From Bombyx mori (Eukaryota; Arthropoda; Insecta; Lepidoptera; Bombycidae): 64,000 bases of DNA. Below, piece by piece: positions 9,866 through 20,618 of the stretch. The position numbers and the translations under genes were made by a program. How positions within the stretch are numbered: the first letter of the stretch is position 1; every line of letters begins with the position of its first letter. The notes under the pieces are model-generated. The model did no database searches. It saw nothing but the letters and a program-made list of their open reading frames with translations, and was not told the DNA's origin. The stretch covers positions 4,464,001 to 4,528,000 of the forward strand of contig NC_085123.1 in the NCBI RefSeq assembly GCF_030269925.1, given 5' to 3'.

Positions 9866-12742
9866 TTAGGTTGCACGGCGAACTCTTTGTCCAGTTCGAC
9901 GAGTACGGTTACCGAGGTCCCTAAGCCTGCTCCTAGAGCTGAAGGCGTCTAGTGCGAAGGTTATTGGATCTGATGGATCCGTAAGGACGTGTCTAGGGCG
10001 TCGACGGTGACTGGCTCCTGCATGATCAGGATTCGGGGAGTAGTCAGCGGCGGCTACGATAAGGCGATTATCATGACGCATAGCCTTATCGAAGTACCGT
10101 TCCGACGCTGACTTCATGTATTTCTGTATAGATTCGAGGCCCAGGTCGTCGTGTAGGTCAACGTTCCTCACGAACCACGGAGCTCCGACGGCTAACCTGC
10201 AAAAGCGGGATTGTAGAGATTGAAGGGTGTCTATGTGTGTGCGGGCCGCGTGAGCGAACACCACACTCGCGTAAGTCATGACGGGCCTTATGCAAGTTTT
10301 GTAAAGTGTCACCTTGTTCCGAAGGGACATTTTACTCCGCTTACAAATCATGGGGTAGAGTCTACCGAGAATAAACGCGACACGGTCACGGACTGATTTT
10401 ATATGCGGGCGGAATGTCATCGATGCATCCAGGGTAACGCCCAGGTACTTGACCTTCCTGGCCCAGGGTATGGATTGACTAAAGAGAGTAATCGGGGGTG
10501 TGAGATTCCTTCTCCTAATACGGGAGGAAATCCGTGTGGAGCTTCCCCTCTGAAAGAGCACCGCAGTACTTTTCGCTGGGTTGATGTCTATGCGCCATTT
10601 TCGGAACCACTGTCCTAGGGCTAGGGCTGCGCTCTGATGCTTCTTCGCGATTAGGGACTTGTTTCTACTGGAATAGTAAACAGTCGTGTCGTCGGCAAAT
10701 AAAGCTAAATGGGTCGGCGGCGACCGGGGAATATCGTTAACGAATAAGCTAAATAGGAGGGGTGAGAGGACAGAGCCTTGCGGGACTCCAGCTGTGAGAG
10801 GTCGTGGGGAGGAGCGGGTTCCCTCGACTCGATATCGAAAAGAGCGGTTCGACAAGAAGTCCCGTATGATGAGCACGAGACTATCCGGCACACCCATGTT
10901 GAATAGTTTGAAAATCAAACCGTTGTGCCAGACTTTGTCGAACGCTTTTGCGACGTCGAAGAAGAGAGCTCCCGTGTATAACGGTTTTGGTCGATTAAGC
11001 CCCACAAGAATGTGCTCCGTGAGGCGGTGCACCTGTTGAACGCATGAGTGATTTGTACGGAATCCGAATTGTTCATCGATGAGAATGCCCTTGGATGAGA
11101 CGAAGTCTCTGAGGCGTTTGTAGAGCAGACGCTCATACAGTTTGCCTAGAGACATGAGGAGGCTGATCGGGCGGTAGCTCGTCGGATGATTTTTTGGTTT
11201 ACCGGGTTTATGTATGCCGATAACGTCCGCTTCTTTCCACACCGCGGGAAAGATACAGTTCGTCATAGCGGCATTGAAAATAGATGCCAACATCACGATG
11301 AGTTGGACGGGTAGAAGTTTAATAACGCGGTTGGATATACCGTCGGAACCGGGAGCCTTGCGAGGACGTAGGTCTTTGATCAAGTCTTTAACTTCCATCG
11401 GGGTGACGGGTGGTAACGCATCCGAGGGTGGCAAGGAGGCTCTGCGTTCTACCTCACTGTCTACTAATTCTACATGAACAGAGTCCACGGATTGAGTGCT
11501 GGGCGTACACTGGGTTTGCAATGTATCGGCCAGCAGCTCTGCTTTTTCGTCATCATCGAACGCCGTGAGTCGGCCTGAGGGGCCTACGAGGGGGGGCATA
11601 GTTACTACCGTATCCGATTTGAGAGTACGAGCTAAGCGGTAGTAAGACCTTTGGGAGGGCGCGAGTCCTTCTAAGAAATCAGACCATCTGGCATCTCGGA
11701 CTTCGGCGATGCGAGACTTTACGTCGCGTTGTAGGGCACGCATTCGAATACGATTTTCCACGGTAGGATACCTGTCGTAGGCGCGTATCGAGGCGTTCTT
11801 AGCTCTAAGGAGTTCCCTAATATCGTCGGACAATTTGAAGCGGTGAAGGAAGTCCTCCGCTACAACTTGTTTCGATGACCTATCTAATGTCGAGGTGATG
11901 TGTGACGTTAAGATGTCTATGGCTTCAGCGGTATCCTGAGGAGACGGGGTAGAGTCCGGGCTAAACGGTAGCGATGGTGGATCAGATTCAGCCAGGCTGA
12001 TGCCCAGCGTGTGCCAATCCACCACAGTCCTCGTGATGGGAACGGAATCAGGAGCGCGACCGAGCTTCATAACGACTGGACGGTGGTCTGAATCTAACTC
12101 TGAAACTACTTCGATCGAATGTAAGCGCAGAGTTACGTTTTTTAATAACGCTATGTCGAGTATATCCGGGCGATGTGCGATATTTAGCGGGTAGTGAGTC
12201 GGGGTAAGCGGAGCGACGATATCGAAGGCGAGATCATCGACTAACGCGTCAAGCCGCCTGCCATTCGGGGTTGTGGTGTGTGAGTTCCACCTGATGTGTT
12301 TACAATTTAGGTCGCCCGCCAGAATGACAGAGCTCCCCATGCTGAGCAGCGCCTCGATATCACTGCTTAGAACGATCTTATCCGGTGGAAGATAAACGGA
12401 CGCGATAACGATCGGCGCGTGTCCCGTCAGTGAGATTCGGCACACTGATGCTTCGATATTAGCGAGCGCGGGAGGATCGAGTGGGACGCAATGCAGGGCT
12501 CTTCTATAGTAAATGACGGTACCACCACCACGAGCAGAGAGCCTGTCGTTCCTGACCATGTTATAGTTCGCGATTTTAGGGTCACGGCGCGCGGGCTTAA
12601 GTAGGGTCTCCTGCACTAAAAAGATATCAATTTGATGGTCACGCAAAAAGTCAGAAACCTGATCACGCTGATTTGCGAGACCGTAAGCGTTAAAAAATCC
12701 TATCGTTACGGATAGGGGCTTTATTCTACTTATATACGCCAT
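9866..12742 (-). CDS. Jockey-group ORF2: endonuclease and reverse transcriptase
   Basis: A 958-residue protein that nicks target DNA and reverse-transcribes its own RNA there (target-primed reverse transcription). The N-terminal ~230 residues form an APE-like endonuclease: FFNAYGL, LVQET, LAGDLNC and the catalytic SDHRP near residues 218-222. The RT domain follows, with VWKEADVIGIHKPGKPK and YRPISLL, FFDVAKAFDKVWH (motif A Asp), GVPQGSVLSPLLFS (motif B) and FADD at residues 682-685 (motif C). No stop or frameshift is visible. The ATG at 12740-12742 is three bases past the ORF1 stop, suggesting coupled or reinitiated translation. The C-terminal ~200 residues contain YKTCIRPVMTYASVVFA, conserved in Jockey-type RTs. 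Function is inferred from family knowledge; activity is not shown. Confidence 0.95.
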   Translation of the reverse strand: MAYISRIKPLSVTIGFFNAYGLANQRDQVSDFLRDHQIDIFLVQETLLKPARRDPKIANYNMVRNDRLSARGGGTVIYYRRALHCVPLDPPALANIEASVCRISLTGHAPIVIASVYLPPDKIVLSSDIEALLSMGSSVILAGDLNCKHIRWNSHTTTPNGRRLDALVDDLAFDIVAPLTPTHYPLNIAHRPDILDIALLKNVTLRLHSIEVVSELDSDHRPVVMKLGRAPDSVPITRTVVDWHTLGISLAESDPPSLPFSPDSTPSPQDTAEAIDILTSHITSTLDRSSKQVVAEDFLHRFKLSDDIRELLRAKNASIRAYDRYPTVENRIRMRALQRDVKSRIAEVRDARWSDFLEGLAPSQRSYYRLARTLKSDTVVTMPPLVGPSGRLTAFDDDEKAELLADTLQTQCTPSTQSVDSVHVELVDSEVERRASLPPSDALPPVTPMEVKDLIKDLRPRKAPGSDGISNRVIKLLPVQLIVMLASIFNAAMTNCIFPAVWKEADVIGIHKPGKPKNHPTSYRPISLLMSLGKLYERLLYKRLRDFVSSKGILIDEQFGFRTNHSCVQQVHRLTEHILVGLNRPKPLYTGALFFDVAKAFDKVWHNGLIFKLFNMGVPDSLVLIIRDFLSNRSFRYRVEGTRSSPRPLTAGVPQGSVLSPLLFSLFVNDIPRSPPTHLALFADDTTVYYSSRNKSLIAKKHQSAALALGQWFRKWRIDINPAKSTAVLFQRGSSTRISSRIRRRNLTPPITLFSQSIPWARKVKYLGVTLDASMTFRPHIKSVRDRVAFILGRLYPMICKRSKMSLRNKVTLYKTCIRPVMTYASVVFAHAARTHIDTLQSLQSRFCRLAVGAPWFVRNVDLHDDLGLESIQKYMKSASERYFDKAMRHDNRLIVAAADYSPNPDHAGASHRRRPRHVLTDPSDPITFALDAFSSRSRLRDLGNRTRRTGQRVRRAT

Positions 12743-12745
12743 TGA

Positions 12746-14368
12746 TTACCGGCGGAGTGAGGGGAGGACGTACGTATTTAATGACGCGTATACGTCGGCG
12801 TATTCTTGCACAACGGCGATAAAGTGTTGTGCAGTGGAGGCAGAGCGAATGGCGTCGCCCAAAGCGTTAACGCGCTCAAAGTTGATCGACTGAAAGAAGT
12901 CGATCGCTAAAGCGAGATTGTCGGACGCGGTCGGAGGGCAAGTCGCGGGAGAGGGACGAGTCGCGGGGGCGGGACGAATCGCGGAGGAGGGAGTTGTAGC
13001 CGTGTTCATGTACGGCAGCGGTTTCGCCCAGGCCGAGACACTGGGCACCGGCGCCGGAACAAACGCTGGCTTAGCCTGCGACACAGAGGGTGCCGAGGCT
13101 TTGATGTCTAGGCCGGAAGCTCGGAGGCGGTTTTGGCGGGCGACGCGGCGATTTATTTTCGGGGCTCGGGGGCATCCGCGGTAATTTGCGGGGTGACCCT
13201 GTGTTCGACACAGGACGCAGCTAGGCGGTTCCGTCGCGGTTTTTTGATCGCGAGTGCATAGGGCCGTGGCGTGATCGCCTAAGCACTTGACGCATCGGGG
13301 GCGCGCGTGACAGTTACGGGAAGAATGCCCGTATAATTGGCAGTTATGGCACTGGCTAGGTGTGCCTTTCTTGTGTGGGGTTTCGACTGCGATTCCGGAA
13401 AGGCTACAGACCGTTCGGATGTTGAATATTTGCTTAACCTCGGGGGTAGGCTGGAGGGCGACGAGAACCATATTGTATGGCTCCCTTCCGCGGCCTGTGT
13501 GCATGCGGTGTACGGAGTTAACCGGTAGGCCTTGTTCGAGAAGGTCGGCCTTGACGAGCTCGGCATCCAACTCTTTAGGAATGCCACGTATAACGGCACG
13601 GAGTTCGCGCTCCTCCTGGAGCGTATATGTGTGGAAACTTATACGCTCCTTACGGAGGTAAGAAGAGAGGGCCCTATGGTCGTCGGATGTTCGAACCTTA
13701 ATTTGAATGCCGTTCGCGAGGTTACGGGCATTCGTGAAATTGATATTTTTGGTCTTAAGGGCCAGGGAAACTCGTTCCCAAGCTGCCTTCTCTTGAAGGA
13801 TTATCGGGGGAGGGGTCTGGGCTTTATTTTGTGCCACCGGACGCGGCGACGGAGTGGCACGGGCTGGAGGCGCAACGGGAGTCTGAGGGCGGGGGCGCGA
13901 CGCGTTCGCGGCTTTGCTAATTTTAGCAGCCGCGGGAGCTCGAGACTCCGCGGCACGCTTCTTACCCTTTTGCACCAGGGTGAATCCATCCGTCGATGAG
14001 GCGGGAGCGAGGTCGACCTCCATCTCCGAGTCAGAGTCGGAGGACGAGGAGGCGGGCGCAGGTGACCTACGAGTAGGTGTTTTGGACGGCGCGACGGAGG
14101 CCGCGGATGATCGCGCTGCTGGAACGGTGACCACGGCGGACGACGCAGCAGTTTTACTCGCCAGTATAGGCGACGCGGGAACGGCAGGCACGACGGAGGC
14201 TGCGGTGCTCGATGCAGAAGCTTTGCACGCAGGTACAGGCGACGCAGGAGCAGCGAGCTCGGTGGAGTCCACGAGAGGGCTCGCAGTGTGATCGGCCTTG
14301 AAGGCCTGAAACTCGGAAGTGAGCTTTGGGTAGCGAAGCCGGAGAAATTCCGCAAATACAGCGTCCAT
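12746..14368 (-). CDS. Jockey-group ORF1: gag-like RNA-binding protein
   Basis: About 540 residues, expected to bind element RNA in a ribonucleoprotein. I start it at the ATG complement(14366-14368), giving MDAVFAEFLRLRYPKL, which lines up with MEEELLGFLGFLAEKYPVL of copy B. The frame stays open upstream to 14545, but that part is hydrophobic and lies in the 5' UTR. Features in order: an Ala/Ser/Pro-rich low-complexity N-terminal half with an acidic DSDSEME patch; a PRE_C2HC-type region (VIRGIPKEL, VHRMHTGR, YNMVLVAL); and three zinc knuckles, CHNCQLYGHSSRNC (CX2CX4HX4C), CVKCLGDHATALC (CX2CX3HX4C) and CVLCRTQGHPANYRGC (CX2CX4HX6C). All zinc ligands are present in this copy. The C terminus is Pro/Ala-rich and ends in a short helical-looking segment. 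Confidence 0.92.
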   Translation of the reverse strand: MDAVFAEFLRLRYPKLTSEFQAFKADHTASPLVDSTELAAPASPVPACKASASSTAASVVPAVPASPILASKTAASSAVVTVPAARSSAASVAPSKTPTRRSPAPASSSSDSDSEMEVDLAPASSTDGFTLVQKGKKRAAESRAPAAAKISKAANASRPRPQTPVAPPARATPSPRPVAQNKAQTPPPIILQEKAAWERVSLALKTKNINFTNARNLANGIQIKVRTSDDHRALSSYLRKERISFHTYTLQEERELRAVIRGIPKELDAELVKADLLEQGLPVNSVHRMHTGRGREPYNMVLVALQPTPEVKQIFNIRTVCSLSGIAVETPHKKGTPSQCHNCQLYGHSSRNCHARPRCVKCLGDHATALCTRDQKTATEPPSCVLCRTQGHPANYRGCPRAPKINRRVARQNRLRASGLDIKASAPSVSQAKPAFVPAPVPSVSAWAKPLPYMNTATTPSSAIRPAPATRPSPATCPPTASDNLALAIDFFQSINFERVNALGDAIRSASTAQHFIAVVQEYADVYASLNTYVLPSLRR

Positions 14369-14520
14369 GATGTCTACGTGCCCAGGTGGGGCTACCCTGG
14401 GTCTTAGAAAACACTCGCCTTGCGGCGAGGCCCCAACTTCTCGGACCTGAGCGGTTCTATTGAACACAGGTGGCGATGCGGCACGATTACTGCAGGACAA
14501 AGAAAAATCACAACAAAACG

Positions 14521-14669
14521 GAAATAACAAAAAGAAACAAAACAATTAAACACTTCCAGGAAGATAGTTTGTCGGCAGATGTACCACGAACACAGAAATA
14601 ACAAAAGGAAACCAAACAAATAAAAACTTCCAGGAAAAACACTTGGTCGGCAGATGTACCACGAACACA
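14521..14669 (-). repeat. Tandem ~75-bp repeat in Jockey copy A 5' UTR
   Basis: Two adjacent units, 14521-14594 and 14595-14669, both contain GAAATAACAAAA, ACTTCCAGGAA and GGCAGATGTACCACGAACAC (plus-strand reading). They are followed by three or four short units of the type GCCGGGCGAACAAAG to about 14730. Tandem 5' UTR repeats in LINEs can vary in number between copies and may add promoter strength. Confidence 0.8.
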
Positions 14670-14742
14670 GGCCGCGCGAACAATGGCCGGGCTAACAAAA
14701 GCCGGGCGAACAAAGGCCGGGCGATCGAGTGGTCGATGAGCA

Positions 14743-14775
14743 CGTCCGCGCGTGACGGGTGCCTCTATAGGAATG
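14743..14775 (-). promoter_or_regulatory. Internal Pol II promoter (Inr + DPE) of Jockey copy A
   Basis: The element begins CATTCC on the minus strand. With the A at 14774 as +1, the motif GGACG occupies exactly +28 to +32 (14743-14747), matching the insect DPE consensus RGWYV. There is no TATA box. A downstream promoter that lies wholly inside the transcript is well established for Drosophila jockey. Copy B shows the same spacing. Confidence 0.65.
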
Positions 14776-14870
14776 AGTTGTGTATTCTGTATATCAACTG
14801 TATATACATAATAATTTATATACAAACACTATTGTAAACTAACGCAGTTGCGAAATTTTGAGTTGAAATT

Positions 14871-15111
14871 TATTGGTGGTAGGACCTCTGGTTAATCCGC
14901 ACGGGTAAGTACCACCGCCCTGCCTATTTCTGCCGTGAAGCAGTAATGCGTTTCATGAAGGGTGGGGCAGCCGTTGTAATTATACTGAGACTTTAAAGCT
15001 TATATCTTAAAGTGGGTGGCGCATTTACGTTATAGATGTCTATGGGCTCCAGTAACCAGTTAACACCGGGTGGGCTATGAGCTCATCCACCCACCTAAGC
15101 AATAAAAAAAA
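14871..15111 (+). mobile_element. Bm1: Bm1 SINE, body-only form
   Basis: Starts TATTGGTGGTAGGACCTC and ends CACCTAAGCAATAAAAAAA. The tRNA-like head is missing. It sits 80 bp upstream, in minus-strand terms, of Jockey copy A. Confidence 0.9.
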
Positions 15112-15221
15112 TCGATCAAGGGTCTATCGTCGTCGTCATTATTATTACAAAAATATAGAGCAATCTACACTTGATTGGAACACGCAGTTAATAGTACCTC
15201 CTCGTACATTCCTACTAGAAG

Positions 15222-16353
<1,132 letters not shown>

Positions 16354-16524
16354 CGGTGGTAAGACGTATCTTGGTCCTGGATAGGGCGTATCGGGAGCCC
16401 GCACGGTTAGGTACCACCGCTGTGCCTATTGTGCCGTGAAGTTCTTGATGTGTAGGGGCTTCGGTAACCATTTAACACCAGATGGGCCGTGATCGTCCAC
16501 CCATCTGAGCAATACTAAAAAACT
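16354..16524 (+). mobile_element. Bm1: Bm1 SINE, internally deleted
   Basis: It has both the body start (GGTGGTAAGACG, GGTACCACCGC, CCGTGAAG) and the Bm1 end (CACCAGATGGGCCGTG, CCATCTGAGCAATA), but roughly 90 bp of the middle is missing. It is an old copy. Confidence 0.75.
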
Positions 16525-17056
16525 AAAGAAATAAAAAAATCTTCAAATCGATTGACTGGATTGCAAATTTTGGGTGAACGCAATACGAATTCGGGTTGCT
16601 CAAGCTATTGACGGTGCCCATCTAAAACATATTTAGAAGAGTTTTAGATTGTCAGTATTATTTGTTTCCAGATAGAGTATTTATGATAACTGGTCATCGA
16701 TATTAAAATTATATGACACAACTATGGCAAAATTGGCAAACTAACAGTCTACTGTGAGTGCAATATTTTTTTCATGTACTATATAATGTGTATAGTGGAA
16801 AAAATACTGGACTAAAACGATCGCAGAGCTCGAAATGCCACCTTAAGAAACGTAAGGAAAAATTCCATTGAACACCAAGTCTTTGATATTCAAGACATTC
16901 GCTTTGATGTTGCATTAATCGCAGTATTTCCGAAGGACATAATGTTTTCGTGTATACAAAACCACGATAATGTTATTTAGGATTTGTTTAAGAAGCTTCA
17001 CGTACTTCTAACTTACTAACGTTTTTTTTTCTTTCACAATTTCTAACACACAAGCT
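16525..17056. other. Unrecognised AT-rich DNA
   Basis: No gene or recognised repeat is seen here. Confidence 0.45.
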
Positions 17057-17151
17057 TTTTTTTATTTTTTTTTATTGCTTTGATGTGTGGACGAGCTCAG
17101 AGCCCACCTGGTGTTAAGTGGTTACTGGAGCCCATAGACATCTACAACGTC
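17057..17151 (-). mobile_element. Bm1: Bm1 SINE, 3'-end fragment
   Basis: Reverse-oriented: poly(T), then GTGTGGACGAGCTCAGAGCC through CATAGACATCTACAACGT, where it stops. Only the last ~90 bp of Bm1 is present. Confidence 0.8.
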
Positions 17152-17264
17152 CTATCCTTTTGGTCCTATTCGGAACTGCAATTAATAGTTATGTTACTTA
17201 GCTAGCTAATACAAAAAGTGGGGATATGTTCACATTTGTAACCACAGTATCTAATCATAGGCAT

Positions 17265-17360
17265 AGCGGCTTGGCTCTGCCCCTGGCATTGCTGAAGTCC
17301 ATGGGCGACGGTAACCACTCACCATCAGGTGGGCCGTATGCTCGTCTGCCTACAAGGGCA

Positions 17361-17445
<85 letters not shown>
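17265..17445 (+). mobile_element. CR1-like LINE 3' end with 83-A tail
   Basis: Starts AGCGGCTTGGCTCTGCCCCT and runs through the standard tail to GGGCAATAAA. It is followed by 83 uninterrupted A (17363-17445). About 98 bp of LINE sequence is present. The pure long tail suggests recent arrival of this truncated copy. Confidence 0.88.
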
Positions 17446-17447
<2 letters not shown>

Positions 17448-17832
17448 GGGTGTATAGGGTATCAAATTACAACATTTTTCAAAAAAGTTAATGTAACCTT
17501 GAAAAAAAAAGAGCCGGATTTGTTTATCATTTTTCCATAGATAGTTATTGACCCGACCATACACCGGTACCTGCTTATCCTTGAATCTTGGGACACGTTG
17601 TATATGTATAATCGGTATCCATGACTGACACCTAGTGTCTAGTGTTATGCTGTGGTTCGAATACTTGGACAGTAGAACATTCTGTAATTAAATACATACT
17701 TGACACGTATAATTTGCCAATTTTGTCAAATTACCTGTATGTTGCAAAACAACAACTTAACCGTCAACAATAGGATAGAACAGTGTCGTTTATGGCATTT
17801 CCTAAAAACGCCCACCAAAATATAATAAAATA
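17446..17832. other. Unrecognised AT-rich DNA
   Basis: No gene or recognisable repeat is seen between the CR1-like tail and the Helitron. Confidence 0.45.
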
Positions 17833-18125
17833 CTAGCTGACCTGGCAGACTTCGTAGTGCCTCAATTGATAAATAAAATACCTAAGCTTTTGTATAAAAT
17901 AAACTTAAAACAAACAAAAGGAATCCGTCCGACGGGGGACAAATCAAAGGAAAAACAAAATTGTTATTTTTGGTATTTAATTCCGAGCATTTTGATATTT
18001 ATCTACCTTTTAAACCATCTCTGGACTTCCACAAATAATTTAAGACCAAAATTAGCCAAATCTGTCCAGCCGTTTTTGAGTTTTAGCGAGACTTATGAAC
18101 AGCAATTCATTTTTATATATATAGA
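17833..18125 (-). mobile_element. Non-autonomous Helitron
   Basis: On the minus strand it starts TCTATATATATAAAAATGAA and ends GGTCAGCTAG, with A before and T after, as Helitron insertion requires. The interior (GGACTTCCACAAATAATT in plus orientation) is shared with the copy at 38674-38958. There is no coding sequence. Confidence 0.7.
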
Positions 18126-18831
18126 TAAATAGATAAAAGATAAACACTAAATCAATACTTGAAATAACAAATATATATACAATTTTTTTCCATTGAGATC
18201 GAAACAGCATAGACGAAATTAAGCTCGCAAAAATTAGTAATCACATCTAATCTGTGTTATTATTGTTTTTACAGCGTATTATGAAACCGTAGTACATACA
18301 TACAGAGGTTTCTACTGCAAAGCATTATTGAAGATATGCTTCTAAATATCTCCGGTCATCACTTAAGAACTAAGAGGTTCGTCAGCTCGTGCGACAACTA
18401 TATTGGTAAGAAATAGTACTTGGCTGTCTTGAATTTAGGATCGCATCCCTAATTTTACCTTTAGGTTGTCAATACCAGAATAACCAATTGGTGGGTAACA
18501 GATATGATAAATGGGTTCTCATTGATTATGTAAGCAACGGATGCGAGGTCAATAGACCTCTGTTTTGGGTACGGAATAATTTAACTACACGTTATTGTCT
18601 TAGCTTTTAATGCCTAAACAAAAATATACGATTTTCCGCCAAGTGTTATAATTTAATACATGGCTAGCCAAAACAAATTAATCCGGAAATTTTACAGGTT
18701 TCCTACGACTTCATAAAATGCTGTAATATTATACCCTTAATCTAGTATGTAATGTTTTATTTTAACAAAAGCAATATATTATGTAACTGGAACACTTAAT
18801 GGTTTCAAATGAGTTATTTAAGCAAAAAGTC
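18126..18831. other. Unrecognised AT-rich DNA
   Basis: No gene or known repeat is seen up to the TTAA of the piggyBac-like element. Confidence 0.45.
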
Positions 18832-19222
18832 TTAACACGTTCACTGCGGAACAGGCCCAAATCAGCCTGCCGCGGAATTTCACCTGGTGCGGACGAAGAA
18901 AACTATGTCCCTCTCGCTGGTGCGGAACGATTATCTCAGGTGTTTGTAAAGGTACGACAAAGACAAATATATATTTGAGATTGTGGTCAAAAGTATAGGT
19001 GTTCCCTATAAAAACATCACGGCAGGCCTTTATCGGCCTATCACGCACTGACGGTAAAAAATATCAACTCGGTGCGGGAGGAGGCCTATTGTGGCCCGCC
19101 GTCCCAACAGGCTGTTGGCGGCCCGATACCGCACAGAGCGCCCGCCTCGCCAGTTAGTGTTGGGCAAGCTATCGGAACTGACGTACGTCACGTTTTTTTT
19201 ATTCCTTAAAATTAAAGGCACG

Positions 19223-19363
19223 ATGTCAGGCAACAAAAGAAAGATAAATATTTTGGAAAATAAATTTATTTGCGGTGCAGATAGTGATAGTGACAGCAGT
19301 CAGGAGATATTTTCCTTGAAAATGAGAAGAAGGTTTCAAAGAAAGAATTTACAGAAGCATTAA
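19223..19363 (+). pseudogene. N-terminal remnant of piggyBac-like transposase
   Basis: From ATG 19223 it reads MSGNKRKINILENKF and an acidic DSDSDSSQE stretch, then a basic segment before a stop. Short basic starts followed by acidic Ser/Asp runs are usual at piggyBac transposase N termini. The frame is open upstream to 19091, but that part is in the subterminal repeat region. Function is lost because the core is absent. Confidence 0.55.
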
Positions 19364-19992
19364 TACAATCAATTACTGGAAAAAATATATGCCCTGATAG
19401 TAAGTATAACGACGTGCAACATAACTGTAACCATCTTTAGACCTATGTTGAAGGTGATTCCTTCTGTTTCGTGTTGACGACGTTCTACCTCTGCAACAGG
19501 TAACTATTGTCATAATTTTTTACATATTACGAGTGCTTAGGTGGCTGTGCATGGTCTTCGAGCATGAGCTTTGGTTTGACTCCGTTTATTTTTCTGCGAG
19601 CAATGTATGGCGTTTATTGCACTACTCCTTGTATTAAGGTATGTTATGACACTCTGTTTACTTACTCAATAACACATGAGTTGTTGTTTCGGGTCAGAAG
19701 GCTGCATTTAATATGAAAATAACGCTTCAAGTCTACTATATAAGTCCCTGTATTATATGTACATATTTTGTTTTTAAAAGCTTAACAAATAGAGTGGTCT
19801 GAAAATTGAAGAAAACAAAGTTGTATCACCTTATCTTGTAGCATGCTGTGTTTAATTTTACCCATCAAAGTGTGCACTTTGACAACGCATGGTGATGAGA
19901 TTTGACTATTTCAAGACCTATGTTAACTTTTTCATTTTATTTGAGAATCTATTTAATACACAGAGAGCCCTGTAGTCAAATTCATAAGGTAA

Positions 19993-20217
19993 ATGAATCA
20001 CAGAATTCAAAAAATCATTTCAGGAAATCAAGTAACACCTACAGCCGATCATATCCTTGAGATGAGCGGTAAACGGCGAAATTGTGTAGGGTGCTATGAA
20101 AAACTGCGGGAAACCATGAAGAGTTCCGAGGTGAAAAGGAAAGTAAAAAAAATTAAAACATACTGCAGAATGTGCAAGCAAAATCTTTGTGCGAAATGTT
20201 TTAAAGACAGCCATTAA
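19993..20217 (+). pseudogene. C-terminal cysteine-rich domain of piggyBac-like transposase
   Basis: The frame ends with RRNCVGCYEKLRE, a basic KVKKIKTYC segment, then CRMCKQNLCAKCF, H and a stop. The C..C ... C..C....C..C and His pattern is the RING/PHD-like zinc domain at the end of piggyBac transposases, used to bind the transposon ends. The ATG at 19993 is simply the first in frame and not a real start. AATAAA-type signals follow at about 20217-20235. Confidence 0.75.
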
Positions 20218-20618
20218 TAAATAATTAAATAAACAATTTTTATTTCTTTACTTTAATTCTGTTTTATTTTCGATATCCCCTTATTTTTGTCTTTCCCATC
20301 ACTACTAAAAATACTTTCTAGTGCGGTTCTGGTCGATATCGACCCGCCACTTTCCCTGGTTTATTTCTCATTTTCTGTTCGGCAGATCCCGGGGCGAATC
20401 AAATCTAAAGAAGTTGGGTTCAAGGTTTTTCCAACAGTCCAAAAACTGTTCACCTACATTATGTTTTCGCAAAGTTATATCAATTTAATCTAACCTTGTG
20501 TTGACGTGTCGAAAAAGACCTACCACGCACTGGCGGAAAAATCATTGGGGGCACAATTTGGCCCGCCGCCGCACCAGACAAAGGTTTAAGATTTTACTTG
20601 CCGCAGCGAACGTGTTAA

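Larger units (their letters stand above)
9564..14775 (-). mobile_element. Full-length Jockey-group LINE, copy A
   Basis: A 5.2-kb minus-strand retrotransposon with, in order, a 5' UTR holding an initiator/DPE and tandem repeats, a gag-like ORF1, an endonuclease-RT ORF2 three bases further on, a 3' UTR (9638-9865) and poly(A). The 13-bp target duplication AGTTGTGTATTCT is at 9551-9563 and 14776-14788. Both ORFs are open, so this copy looks coding-competent. It is related to copy B at 48.8-54.0 kb, with clearly alignable proteins, but it differs throughout its 5' UTR and in part of its 3' UTR and is therefore a different subfamily. Its GC content is far above that of the flanks. Confidence 0.93.
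18832..20618 (+). mobile_element. piggyBac-like element, internally deleted
   Basis: TTAA at both ends (18832-18835 and 20615-20618) encloses matching terminal inverted repeats. The left end reads TTAACACGTTCACTGCGG; the right end read in reverse is the same with one change (A to G). Subterminal copies of CACGCACTGRCGG lie at 19042 and 20524. Between them only the N-terminal start and the C-terminal cysteine-rich end of a transposase remain; the catalytic DDD core is gone. TTAA target choice and TIRs of this form are family hallmarks. At 1.79 kb it could only move if a related transposase acted in trans. Confidence 0.85.

Noticed and set aside
13532..13999. 155-codon plus-strand frame and the 184-codon minus-strand frame at 13801-14355
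   Set aside because: Both overlap ORF1 of Jockey copy A in other frames, and low-complexity GC-rich coding produces such shadows.
14369..14545. Upstream extension of Jockey copy A ORF1 to 14545
   Set aside because: The extra 59 residues are hydrophobic and UTR-derived; copy B aligns from the ATG at complement(14366-14368).
17226..17564. Poly-Lys / poly-Phe open frames
   Set aside because: They are translations of the 83-A tail of a CR1-like LINE fragment.
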